Shown piece by piece: positions 35,970 to 46,868 of a stretch of 64,000 bases of DNA. Each line of letters opens with the position of its first letter. The stretch's first letter is position 1. Both the position numbers and the translations under genes were made by a program. The DNA comes from Strongylocentrotus droebachiensis. Lineage: Eukaryota > Echinodermata > Echinoidea > Camarodonta > Strongylocentrotidae. The notes beneath the pieces were generated by a model. The model did no database searches. It was not told the DNA's origin and saw only the letters and a program-made list of their open reading frames with translations. Where the stretch lies: positions 62,001 to 126,000 of the forward strand of contig JAVYIG010005302.1 of NCBI GenBank assembly GCA_035222895.1, in the 5' to 3' direction.

Positions 35970-37636
35970 GTTTGATGATCAGAAAGGTGTAGGATAGATC
36001 GAGCTTGAGATCGAGATCAAGAGAGCTAACGTTAGCAAGGGTTAGGGTGACTTGGACCTAGTCTAGACTCAGTTAGAGAATGTTCAAGTGTTGCAACAAA
36101 CGGACACGAAGATGAGTCTACGGGACTACTACGTTTTTACGTACGCGAACGATTCAGTTTCGTCTTTCTGAGCTGAGCTGAGTCTGAGAATGAACAAGTT
36201 TGACTTTCGTACATCTAATTATTGCCGGTAATCGCTTGTATATTTTACAAAATATACTTTGAATCAGGGTCCAAATCTTGATGAGGTAACCAATGTACCT
36301 GTATGTAAATCTCAAGTCCAGTCAAAGAAAATAGATGATTCAAAATTCCGGTAGCGGTGGCATGCATGCAGTGCATGAATTTGTACAGAGCGTGAATTGA
36401 AGCGCTAGCGACATGACGTGCGTGCGTAGAGAGCTAGCCTTACACACGAGCTGTGATTCCTTTATCCATGACGTCAGTCCCATTATTTTGTTATTTGTTT
36501 CCACTTTAATAAAGAAGCTTAGAAACTAATTTACTTATTTACAAATTTGAACCTTTCATAGAAAACACAAACCCGAAAATGATAATGAATCAGTCCTAAT
36601 CTTGCCTCGGACCGTAAATAATAACAAAATAAAATAATTGCGTACACATGTACTAAGAACATGCTACCACCAAAATCAGCGATAGTCTACAATGCATCCG
36701 CGGTTCCGTCCCCACGAAATAAAAACCCTTATCAGGCGAAGGCGTGGTGGCGTTTACATCTAATATTATCTAAATAGAATATTTTCAAAAAATAACAAAA
36801 TCAGATTCAACAATGATTTAGATTTAATATCTTAGTCTATAAGTTAATTAAAGATAAGACTTATAAAAGATTTGTCCGAAATTCTGAGTTCAGTCACTGC
36901 TGGACGACGTTGTCACCAGTTCTAGACAGTCATTCAAGATTTTATTTCCATGCAGAACTTTTTACTTATCACGTCCTAATGAAAAAGCTAACATTTAAGT
37001 TATTGCTGTATTTTATTTTGCGAGTTTCGTTCGCATTGATAGGAGATCCAAATGTATTTGCGTGGTTATGATTTTTATTTCGTGGGAGAAAAAAAACTGC
37101 GGATGTATTCAAGACTAACGGGTCCACGGCTCGAGCGGCGGCAGGTAGGTAGGCATGGTCGAGGAGATGACCACATTACGAAGACTGGATGGACTATTCC
37201 ATTCGCTCATGGGTTAATTCGAGAGTGGCAAGCTCTAACGATACACCGTTCGCTACAAATTTGTATTCAAAATAGATTTCAATGACACACTACTCCTTAA
37301 ATAATAATTTATATGGTTTCCAAATTCGAAATAATTACTTCTTAACCCATATTTCGATCGCTTGATATCGCTGAAATATTCCCCGGCCCTACGTGCGGAT
37401 ATGGAAATTACTTCCTGTCTCGGCCGAAATTTGAAAGGGATCGGATCGAAAGAAAGTGCAACGCATGTATTGTGAAGGAAAACTTTTTCATCTGCATGAC
37501 AATACACGCGGTACTACTCCTAGCTATACGTCGTTTCTTCTTCTTCTTTACGAGATTGTTTCTGTTTCTGTTTCGATTTCGTCGGTAGATATTTTCAGGC
37601 TTTATCTGTACTTTTAGTTTGCAGTTTATATAGATA
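35970..37636. promoter_or_regulatory. Divergent intergenic region between the two transposon genes
   Basis: The 1.67 kb between the transposase ATG (minus, 35969) and the BEN-protein ATG (plus, 37637) must hold both 5' UTRs and both promoters if no upstream non-coding exons exist. I see no clear TATA pair. GC content rises in patches near 36350-36450 and 37130-37200. CTGAGCTGAGCTGAG-type repeats lie near 36170. The call rests on layout only. Confidence 0.5.
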
Positions 37637-40600
37637 ATGAAGAAGTTTTGCATTGTTTATTGGGTCGATGAGAGAAAAGTTTCAATCGAAAACCTCAAAA
37701 ATGTGCCGGAAGAGGCAAGGAGCGTGGGCTCAGCCTCGGACATAAAATTTCAAGGAGGAAAACCATATCATGGAAAGATCCTGAAGATAAGTGGTAAGTA
37801 CTACATTCATTTTCTAGCAATTTTGTGTGTGTTTTAGATCTAGAAAATCTACATTGAATTTTATCATTTTTATTTTAGTCTTTTGACGCAGGCAATATTC
37901 CTGCATCTGACTTTTAGGCAAAAAAAAAACAAACAACGTGTTTAGCGTTCAGCTTTTTTTAAAATTAGGATAGAGTCTAACAAAGTTAGGAAGAGGTCCT
38001 TTCTTTCTCTTAAAGACTTAAAATGGCTGCTCGGTACAATTTCCCTGACAGTCGGGCTATTTTTCAAGATTTGTTTTTTCTTTTTTCTTTTAAATCAGAA
38101 ATAGATCCATTTTAGCAGTGTTTTTCATGTTTTTTCTTTAAAAACAAAATTTCAAAAAATTTCAAAAAATTTCAAAAAAAAAATAATAGAGGTCTAGGAG
38201 GCGGCCCCCAAAAAGGAAGCGGGCGGGGACGCTAAACATGTATATTTTCTTACATGGCCTAATGATTGCTCCAAGGAGTTCCCTTCTTTGTAAAATGAAT
38301 ACTCTGTCAAGTGTCAGTTGCTGTAATGTTATACTAATATTACTAGATCTATTGGATGCACATTTTTCCCAGAGTAAATTGGTTTGGGTATTTATCTAGA
38401 ATCCCCTCTAACAGTGGAAGGAAGCAACCATATTCTTTGAAAATATTGTTCCAAAATGTACCGGTACATGTATGTTTGCACCTCCAGCTATATTAGTTTA
38501 GGTTATGTTCAGGGTTTAAACAGGACTAAGGATTTTCTCTTTATTGGACATCCAGAACTTTCCGCATAAAAGGCTGTAGCAACTGTGCGGAAAGGGACAA
38601 ATAAAAAAGCACCTACGCTTCAAATGGGCAAATTATGATCAAGGTTTCAGGTCAGGGTGCATGCACGGTCGCAGCAACTTGGATTATATTGTGTTAGGGC
38701 CGAGTGAAGTCAAGTCACTTAATATTAATAATAATAAATAATAATAAAAACGTTACTTATAAAGCGCTTGCCACCGAAGTCTCTAAGCGCTTCAGTAAGT
38801 ACAGCCGGTTACAATATGATTTTCTTTTTGTGTTTTTGTGTAGAAAACAAAGAAGAATTGATCACGGAAATGAAGATGGTATCAATTCATGAGGATGGTA
38901 GTGTGGAATTTGCCACCACCAAAGCCACCACCACCACAGCCACCACCACAGCCACCACCACAGCCACCACCAAAGCCACCACCAAAGCCACCACCACAGC
39001 CACCACCAAAGCCACCAACAAAGCCACCAAGACTCAGAAGGTCCAAGCCGTTGAGGCGGCTGCACAGGTCCAGAAGGAACTGTGCAGACAGATGCTGTCA
39101 GCACAGGTTCGTGAACTGTACTTAAAATGCTGAACTTCAATTTCCTTGGCACAATGGTCACTCAAATAAAATCATACCAATGTCTGATTCAACCAAATAA
39201 TAATCTCTATATTTCTGCAATCTGACTGCAAAGGATTCTGGTCTTTTTTTATTGGCAAAAGGGAAGTAGCCTCCTAAAATTTCTTGGTTTTGATGGATAA
39301 TTGCTGAAAATTATCCAAACTTTCTCTCTAAACAACTGTCCTTGAGTCTAATTGATATCAATAAGCATTTCATTCATTTGATTGTTTTCATGTAGTTTTC
39401 ATTTATTTATATTTTAAAACCTGTTTCATAAATACTAGTCCAGTTATGTATCTTAAATTTCACACTAATCCTGATGAGATAATATATACAGTTAACCTTG
39501 CATATCTAGAAGTCACATGAGGCGAAATTTCCCCAAGTAAAATCAATTATTAAAAAAAAAAATCAAACTGTGCAAAACATGTGTTATTTAAATTTCCTAT
39601 TAAAGAACAAGTTATGCAACGTTAACTGTAATTGTTTTTGTTTCACAGAAAGAGGATGAGCATTCCATTCTAAAAAGGGAGAATGCTACTCTCAAGAGGC
39701 GAGTAGCAGAACTCGAAGTAGAAAACAAGCGGCTGAAAGCAAACACAGGAAACCAGTCAAACCAGTCAAACCAGTCATTCACAATGGGTAAGTAACGTAC
39801 ATGTACATTACTCTTTCCATTGCCTACACTGTATCTTACAAAGGTAAACTGCAATTGTCTCTATTTTTTAAACATTAAAAAAAAAAGAACACTGACACTG
39901 GCGTACTGATTGTTTTCTTTTTCTTTCTTCAAATCATTGTTTGTATTTCTTCAATGTTTTCACTTGCATCAAGTTTTTTGCTTGTCAGCAGCTGGACCTT
40001 CAAACATATTTGGCTCATTATGCCATTGAATAATGAAAAAACAGTACCCCCGGTAGTTCATTTTTAACAGGTACAGTATCTAAACCTTGTCCAGGCAATC
40101 AATTATCTTCTTTTTTTTCCCCGATTTTATCACAGATATTACACCTAAGAAGATAAAGCTCCTGAAGGAGATAACTTCATTTGTGTCCAATCAGGTAAGG
40201 TTTGTGTTTTCTATTCCATTGTAATATATATATTAAGTTACGGTATTTGTGTCCATTTGTCTTAATTTAATGAAAAGAATGAATTTTTTTTTGTTGATTT
40301 AACACATCCAAATTCAGTGAGAATAATAGAATTAGAATCCTGGAATGTCACAGACTAAATTTATGGGCCCAACATATTATAATAATGATAATAGTAATAT
40401 TAAATAATACAATTTGTATGTACATTGTGGCAAATCCACTGTGTGGAGTAAACAAGGCACATGTAGAATTAATTAAGAAGCAAACAGAAATGCTTTACAT
40501 AATTTTTAAGGGAGCTCCATAATTGAGGACACGCATGGGTAAATGATCTTCCCACCCAAGTTTTTGCACATTTAAATATCTGGAGTACTGAAATATATTT

Positions 40601-43600
40601 TGAAAAAAATCATGATCATATGAATAAAATACTAGTCAACAATTCAGTCATCCTTGTATAAGTAGAAATGTTGCATAAGCCAAAGGTATTCACGAGACCC
40701 CTCTCTTTAATAGTATCTTCTTTTTTTGTGTCATGTAAGTCAAATTTGTTTTTTTTAATTGGTTCCAGTAGATTCGACTTAAGCAAGTTTGACAGGATTT
40801 TTTAAAACATTTTTTTAAGGTACATGAGGAACAAAAAGGAGTTGAGAAGAGGCCACTTCAACATCTCCCTATATACCCACCTACAGCAACGCTGACCGCC
40901 TCTACGGCCCCAACCCTGACCACCCCTCTGGCTCCGACCACGTCTACCCCTCCGACCCCAATGCTGATCGCCCCTTTGGCCCCAACGCTGACCGCACCTC
41001 CGCCCCCAACTCTGACCGCCCAGTTTCTGAATGTCCAAACTCCAAAAGCCTCAGTATCAGTAAGTAAGATAAATGCTGCTATCGTCTTGCATTCAGAGGG
41101 TGGAATGTGAAAAATTAAATGAATATTGAGATATATTCAAAACCAGAACTCCTTTTTCAATTTCATTCATTACTAGTCAACTATCAATTTTGGAAATTTT
41201 CTCCAAGTTAACTATATAGAAGTGACCCAACGTTGTTGTAGTTTTGCACAATTCAACACAGTTAGCAAGTACATGTGTAGGCATACCTTTAATTAAAGTG
41301 GTCTTGGGTTTGTCATAACCTGTTTTCTGTTGCTTAAAATCTAGTTTTCATCAGACATTATTGCTGTATGCTATTGATCTATTGATCAGGATTAATATTA
41401 ACCCCCCCTCCCCCCCCCCTGAAAATTGTATTACAGTTACAATAAAGTTCTGGTCGGGGGGGGGGGGGTGGGAAGAAAATTGACTTCAAAGATATTGATT
41501 TTCTGTTATATTAATACATGGAAGATTATCACAGATTACCATTATTAAGAAAAAAATCTTGCCAGAAATTAAAAAGAGCATTTTTTATATACAGCTGTAC
41601 ATGTAATCACATATTTGTCTTGTGTTGGAACTGCATTGCATCACTTTCTAAACTAAGATTCTGCCATTAATTAAATGTGACATTGAACTTTTTTATTTTT
41701 ATCAAATGTTTTCAATTACATTAACATAACCCTAATTATAATGATAATTATAATTTTAATGAAAATATTTTTGATCACCAAAACTCTTGATTAGCTTTAT
41801 GCAAGAGACCATCAGCCTTTTCACACACAGCTAAAATTCTATAAACATGATTAGTATAAACGTGTTTGAAACGTGTTTAAACTAATCACGAGCCTTTCAC
41901 ACACAGAAATTTCGTTGCGATCGTTCATAGTTTCGTGATTAACTACTGCTCGTAAAATGCGCAGTAGTGCCATTGCGCATTGAAGGTCATGTCATATCAA
42001 TCAAAGCGCACGCTCCATCCAGTCTAAACACGTTTAAACACAAATTTCCTTTCACACACAAAATGTCAAGCTCTCTAGATACGAACTTCGTATCTGCAGC
42101 CTGCTTTTAGGGGCGTATGGATCGCGACTTTGTATCTATCCCAACATCGTATAAACGATGTTCACACTGGGAAATTTTGTCTATAAACATGTTTAAAACT
42201 GTTGAGTGATTCTAATCATCTCTAGATACGATGAATTTTAGCTGTGTGTGAAAAGGCTGCATGTGTTACTTTAATTTATTTCAAAATCCATGGTGCTATA
42301 TTTATTTAGATATGTATTGATTTGTCTTCCCTTAAAAAAAAACTGTTTTTCAGGGATCCAGTTCCAAGCCAAAGCAACTTTTTTTTGCCGCATCGGGATC
42401 ATCACCTGTAAGTATACTCTATACTACTGTATTAAACATGTTTGTGGTAGCAATGGCTCATTAAGATTTTGTTTTTTCTTTTGGCAGTAGGCCTTGGTTT
42501 TGTTGTTAATATTCTGTGTCATGCAGAAAACTTTCATTCATTTGGGATAATAATTTTGTTTAGTTGAGCTTCTACACTTAAACATCATCTAAACGTTTTG
42601 ACTCAGCCCTAGTTTCCGCTGTATCATGTTTCTTGTGTTCAAAGGTCTTTGAATTTTTTGCTTTGATATTGTCAATGAAATGTACAGTAGGCAGGAAATA
42701 CACTATTATGAACTTCACTTGTTTTTATTTTGTTTTTCTCCCCAGAGCTCTCATGCACACCTGGAGTACCCTGATGAGGTAGGATCCTTTCTTAAAACTT
42801 GGACTGCTATACTTGGGATATATATCTGAAGTTTGGGTTTTGAGGGAAATGTGTGTTGCAGAAAAAATTAGGTTCTGGAAATTGGGGAAAATCAAGTGAA
42901 ATGAAACGTGCCTTAGGATATTTTTAACGTGCATAAAAGAGAGTGAAGCAGGCATAACAAAAAATGTGTCAGTGGCCCAAGGGTCTTGAAGTTGTCTGAA
43001 CGTTGAAAAGATTTATCAAAATAGCTAATACAGTAATACATCAACTTTGTTGAGACCTTCAATGCAGGAATGAATTATACATTGCTAAGAAAGAATCTTT
43101 TGTTTTAATGCTCATCTGAATATGTTTTAATCCTAATCCTATTAGGGTATATCTCAAAGCATGGGGGGGGGGGGGATTTTTTAGGCCCCTCCCTCGGGTC
43201 TCAGCACAAAAATTCACACAAAGATAGAGGGTAATGTAAGCTACAACATTGGAAAGTCATACATGTATTTTACGAAATAGTTTTCAATTTATGCAAGGAA
43301 TTATATTCTTGCCTATGAATCACTCCGTAAAGCTCTGTGATTTTTTTGCATAGATACCCATTGTAACATCCTCAGCAATAATGGTGCTTGAAAAAGAATT
43401 TACATGCAGTATCAAGATTAATTTAAATTGTAATGCAAATTTAAGATTTTCAGACCAGCATGCATATACAAAATGTTGCCTAATTTGGGAACCACTTCCC
43501 TGTGTGCCTTATATTAAGTCTGAAAATGTGCCCGAGATTCCAACGCAAAAGTCATGAAACCATGTACATGTAGGCTTAATAAGCGCCAGTGGGTTTAGGG

Positions 43601-44624
43601 TAAAATGTGTTGGTTGGTTTTGCATGTGCCAGTTGACAATAGAACTTCATTCTCTTTATCTTTTTCCACATCAGACCTTGGTGCCCCTTTACCCTGGGGG
43701 GAAACCCATCCTAAGGGATGGGTTGAAGCGGCAGGCCTTTCGCAAAGGCCAGACGAAGGAGACTCTCCTAGTGAGTCTCCTGGAGGTCGTCTTCGGCCAG
43801 GAGACCTTGGCCAAAGGGAAAGCCTGCGGGCTGAGGGTGGCGCCGAACAAGAGTTCGGAGGAGGAAACTGTGCCACTGGATCCGGAGCTCTTGGTGGAGA
43901 TAAAGGGTAACAAGCATTGTTTTATTGGTTAATGTCCAACATGACACACGTGCCCTTTAAATCAATTTTGTGTGTGATTGGCATTTTAAAACTTTAGGTA
44001 CGTGTTTCAGAGTATTTTCTCATCGTAACAAAATCCCTGGGACAAGTAATATTCTTGTGGGTACTCGTAACTGTCATCAAATTTTTCCACAAGACAATGA
44101 ATTTTAAAGCAAAATTATTTGTCTGTGTGTGTGTTACCATATACTGGAACTTATAGATTTGGGTATTAAAGACCAAGGCCCAAATTCTGAACGTCGGTTT
44201 AACTTAAACCTCAGTCTAAGTGTGGTTTAAACCCAGTCTAAACCTGCCCTTTAAACCAGATTCCTTGATGATGTGGTTTACATTGTAGTCTTTGAGACTA
44301 TCCAAATTACCTTGTTATAGCAGGAATCTAATTATATCAGGTTTAAAACACAATAGAATGTTAAGAGCTGGGACAAGGAGTGCTTTGTTATATCAGGAAT
44401 ATTGTTATATCAGATCTCTTTATATTGAGTTTCCACTGTACATGTATTAAAGTTAATGCAAGTTAACAATTTTGTCTTTATTTTTCTTTCCTTTTTCAGA
44501 ATGCATCCTGATGAAGTTTAGGACATCAACCGGGGCGGCGTGCCTTTCCCCAAAGGATTTTAATACAAAAATTAATTCAAAGTGCGCGTCCGCACGTAGG
44601 GCTCTAAAAAATAAAAATAAATAA
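37637..44624 (+). CDS. BEN-domain protein encoded in the transposon, 433 aa in nine exons
   Basis: Exons are 37637-37793, 38844-39106, 39649-39787, 40136-40194, 40820-41059, 42354-42407, 42746-42778, 43675-43906 and 44500-44624 (TAA). All borders are GT/AG and every phase matches. Residues 1-75 form a compact N-terminal module (FCIVYWVDERKVSIENL, then GKPYHGKILKIS). A Thr/Ala/Lys repeat follows at about 76-118, then a heptad-like coiled coil at about 141-175 (LKRENATLKRRVAELEVENK). Next is a Pro/Thr-rich repeat at 220-270. Residues 316-433 resemble a BEN domain, with a KETLLVSLLEVVFGQETLA helix, VPLDPELLVEIK, and a final NTKINSKCASARRAL helix. BEN domains bind DNA or chromatin proteins. Placed opposite a transposase and between subterminal arrays, it probably acts as the DNA-binding partner (inference). 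AATAAA overlaps the stop codon. Confidence 0.8.
37937..38245. repeat. Dispersed repeat with GTTTAGCG ends, copy 1 (in BEN-gene intron 1)
   Basis: The left end reads ACGTGTTTAGCG and the right end reads GGGACGCTAAACATGT. AGGAGGCGGCCCCCAAAAAG and TTTCCCTGACAGTCGGGC inside match, in reverse, the segment at 59500-59680. This GC-rich block stands out from its AT-rich surroundings. Confidence 0.65.
38915..39035. repeat. (ACCACCACAGCC/AAAGCC)n coding minisatellite
   Basis: Trinucleotide-based repeats ACCACCACAGCC and ACCACCAAAGCC inside exon 2 of the BEN gene encode a Thr-Thr-Ala/Lys tract. Because the unit is a multiple of 3, length changes keep the frame. The Trp-rich antisense and Pro-rich +1 frames are shadows. 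Confidence 0.9.
41813..42259. mobile_element. 447-bp MITE with CAGCCTTTTCACAC ends and CAT duplication
   Basis: The ends CAGCCTTTTCACACACAGCT and AGCTGTGTGTGAAAAGGCTG are inverted over at least 20 bp, continuing with AAAATTC/GAATTTT. CAT flanks both sides (41810-41812 and 42260-42262), a 3-bp target duplication of the Harbinger or CMC type. The interior contains repeated AAACGTGTTT and CTCTAGATACGA motifs. It sits in BEN-gene intron 5. Confidence 0.85.
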
Positions 44625-45990
44625 AATAACCCCCTAAAAGCCATTTTCAAGCCCACTCGTTTTAAGGGAAGTTCTAAATTAGTATTGTCTTTCAAATGCC
44701 CTTGGAATTTAATCTTTTCATTTTTTGGCCTGTAAATGGGATATACATAGTAAGTACCTTTAAACAAACAAAATACATTTTTTTAAATTCATTAAACATT
44801 TTTTTCTAAAAAATCGATAAAGAACCTGGATAACAATTTTTTTTTTAAGTTTTTTTTTAAAGTTTTGTTATTGCTTCAAATCAAAGATATTTACTATCGT
44901 TGTTGATTATAACATTTGATCTGCCCGGATAACAAGTTGGTTTTGAAAGAAGCAGAGAAATTAAAGGCCTAGTCCACTCCAATTTTCAAAAATTATAGCA
45001 TGTTGTAAATAAATAAAAGGTTAAAACTGCCAAATACCACTTTTCTTACTACCATCTCAACAACCATAAGCCTGGCACATCGGCATCTGCAATTGCGAGC
45101 TCCTCGCTCATTTGCTCAGTACTTTTGATGAAGGAATAGATTTGTTTCATACGGGTTTAGTGTAAAAATAGTTTTTTTCTTTGTCATCGGAAGCAGAAGT
45201 TAGTTTAACCTCTAGATGTTAAATTATCATATACATGTACATTATTACAGTAATATTATACTACAATTCAGAAGCTTTAGTTGTCTGCTCCATTCAAGTG
45301 TGTGATTTTTAGTGTGTGCTAAAAAAATCTGTGCCATATTATATGAGGTAACCAAAAAAGGCTGAGCAAAGTGGCTATATTACTGACATTTGCATTTTTG
45401 GAAAGAGCAACTCGACTTGAAAAAAATAAGCACAAAATCAAAATTTGTTGAGGACTTATTGTTGAAATACACCATTTTTCAAACCATGTCATGTACTACA
45501 TATAATTTTTAAAATTTACTGCATCTGCCATTATGATTCAGGCAGACATAGTTTTGTCTTTGTCAGAAAAGTTTTTCCTGACTAAAATCTGTGCTACACA
45601 CATTCACAACATTGTGATGTAGTAAATTTTGGCAAGCAATAAATATATGCAAGATAATATTTATAAACATGTACATATACTAGCCTAAATACAGTGGTAT
45701 TTTCAGCAACATATGTAATCCTTTGCAATGCATCGACACAAGGATGTGACGAGAACATTTTTTTAAAATGAAAAGCGTGTTTGCCTGTACATGTAACATG
45801 TTCATTAGTTCTGATAAACTGCCTTTTCATGTTGAGTAACTGTAAGATGAAAAAGAAAAATATAACTTTACACGTTATTTTGAATATAACTGGTCACATT
45901 GTATTTATTGGTATTTATCGAAGCAAATTTGATTTATGCATGGACATTATATACTATTGATCCCTTAATTATCTTTCTTTTCTACACCCG
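44625..45990. other. Transposon interior downstream of the BEN gene
   Basis: AT-rich sequence without a supported gene. TTAAAGGCCTAGTCCACTCC at 44961 resembles the end of another TTAA-type MITE, but I did not find the opposite end. Confidence 0.5.
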
Positions 45991-46710
45991 ACTGCTGGCC
46001 TGCACCCTTGCAGGGCTGCTTGCAACCTAGCAGGAATGCTGGCCTGCACCCTTGCAGGGCTGCTTGCAACCTAGCGGGAATGCTGGCCTGCACCCTTACA
46101 GGCTTGCAGGGCTGCTTGCAACCTAGCGGGAATGCTGGTCTGCACCCTTGCAGGGCTGCTTGCAACCTAGCAGGAATGCTGGCCTGCACCCTTACATGCT
46201 TGCAGGGCTGCTTGCAACCTAGCAGGAATGCTGGCCTGCACCCTTACAGGCTTGCAGGGCTGCTTGCAACCTAGCAGGGATGCTGGCCTGCACCCTTGCA
46301 GGGCTGCTTGCAACCTAGCAGGGATGCTGGCCTGTACCCTTACAGGCTTGCAGGGCTGCTTGCAACCTAGCAGGGATGCTGGCCTGCACCCTTACAGGCT
46401 TGCAGGGCTGCTTGCAACCTAGCAGGGATGCTGGCCTGCACCCTTACAGGCTTGCAGGGCTGCTTGCAACCTAGCAGGGATGCTGGCCTGTACCCTTACA
46501 GGCTTGCAGGGCTGCTTGCAACCTAGCAGGAATGCTGGCCTGCACCCTTACAGGCTTGCAGGGCTGCTTGCAACCTAGCAGGAATGCTGGCCTGCACCCT
46601 TGCAGGGCTGCTTGCAACCTAGCAGGAATGCTTGCCAGCACCCTTGCAGGGCTGCAGGTTTGCTAGCCTGCATGCTTGCAGGGGGTGCTGGGTTGCTAGC
46701 CTACACGCTT
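45991..46710. repeat. Right subterminal tandem array, 44/52-bp units
   Basis: There are thirteen copies of CTGCTTGCAACCTAGC with 44- or 52-bp spacing. Long units differ by an 8-bp insert that makes GCACCCTTACAGGCTTGCAG. The array then degenerates toward 46710. CCCTTACAG in the long units is identical to the first nine bases of the transposon terminus. There are no unique spacers, so this is not a CRISPR array. The 64-88 aa open frames through it are artefacts. Confidence 0.9.
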
Positions 46711-46854
46711 ACTAGCTTGCGGTCACAAGTTCTTGATTTTTGATTGGATGAAATCTTTCCCTAATTTACATATTTTGCTAGTTGCAAGCTAGTCGCTGGC
46801 TAGCCGCTAGCTGCTGTGCTCGCTTATCACAAGCTAGCAACTCGCTTACCAATT

Positions 46855-46866
46855 TTTCTGTAAGGG
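46855..46866 (-). repeat. Right terminal inverted repeat of the 17.4-kb transposon
   Basis: TTTCTGTAAGGG, the exact inverse of 29467-29478 and followed by TT. Between it and the array lies a CTAGC/GCTTGC-rich stretch, similar in character to 29490-29600 at the other end. Confidence 0.75.
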
Positions 46867-46868
46867 TT

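Larger units (their letters stand above)
29467..46866. mobile_element. 17.4-kb EnSpm/CMC-like DNA transposon carrying a transposase and a BEN-domain gene
   Basis: The left terminus is CCCTTACAGAAATTTAGG and the right terminus is CCAATTTTTCTGTAAGGG, giving 12 bp of perfect inverted repeat. TT precedes the left end (29465-29466) and follows the right end (46867-46868), consistent with a 2-bp target duplication. Just inside both ends are GCTAGC-rich subterminal stretches and then tandem arrays (29648-30190 and 45991-46710) rich in CTTGCAGG/CTTGCAAG. Between them are two divergent genes: an EnSpm-type transposase (30833-35969, minus) and a BEN-domain protein (37637-44624, plus). Both assemble without stops or frameshifts, which argues for a young insertion. 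The family assignment rests on the transposase; CACTA termini are absent. A MITE (41813-42259) and a repeat (37937-38245) have inserted into BEN-gene introns. Confidence 0.75.

Noticed and set aside
38862..39161. Trp-rich antisense frame and Pro-rich +1 frame over the Thr/Ala repeat
   Set aside because: Shadows of the in-frame minisatellite in BEN-gene exon 2, whose own frame joins correctly to both neighbours.
46008..46422. 64-88 aa open frames through the right tandem array
   Set aside because: The unit lengths (44 and 52) are not multiples of 3 and the frames follow from repeat composition.
45991..46710. Regular 44/52-bp repeats resembling a CRISPR array
   Set aside because: The repeats are contiguous with no unique spacers, the genome is that of an animal, and the array sits just inside a transposon end.
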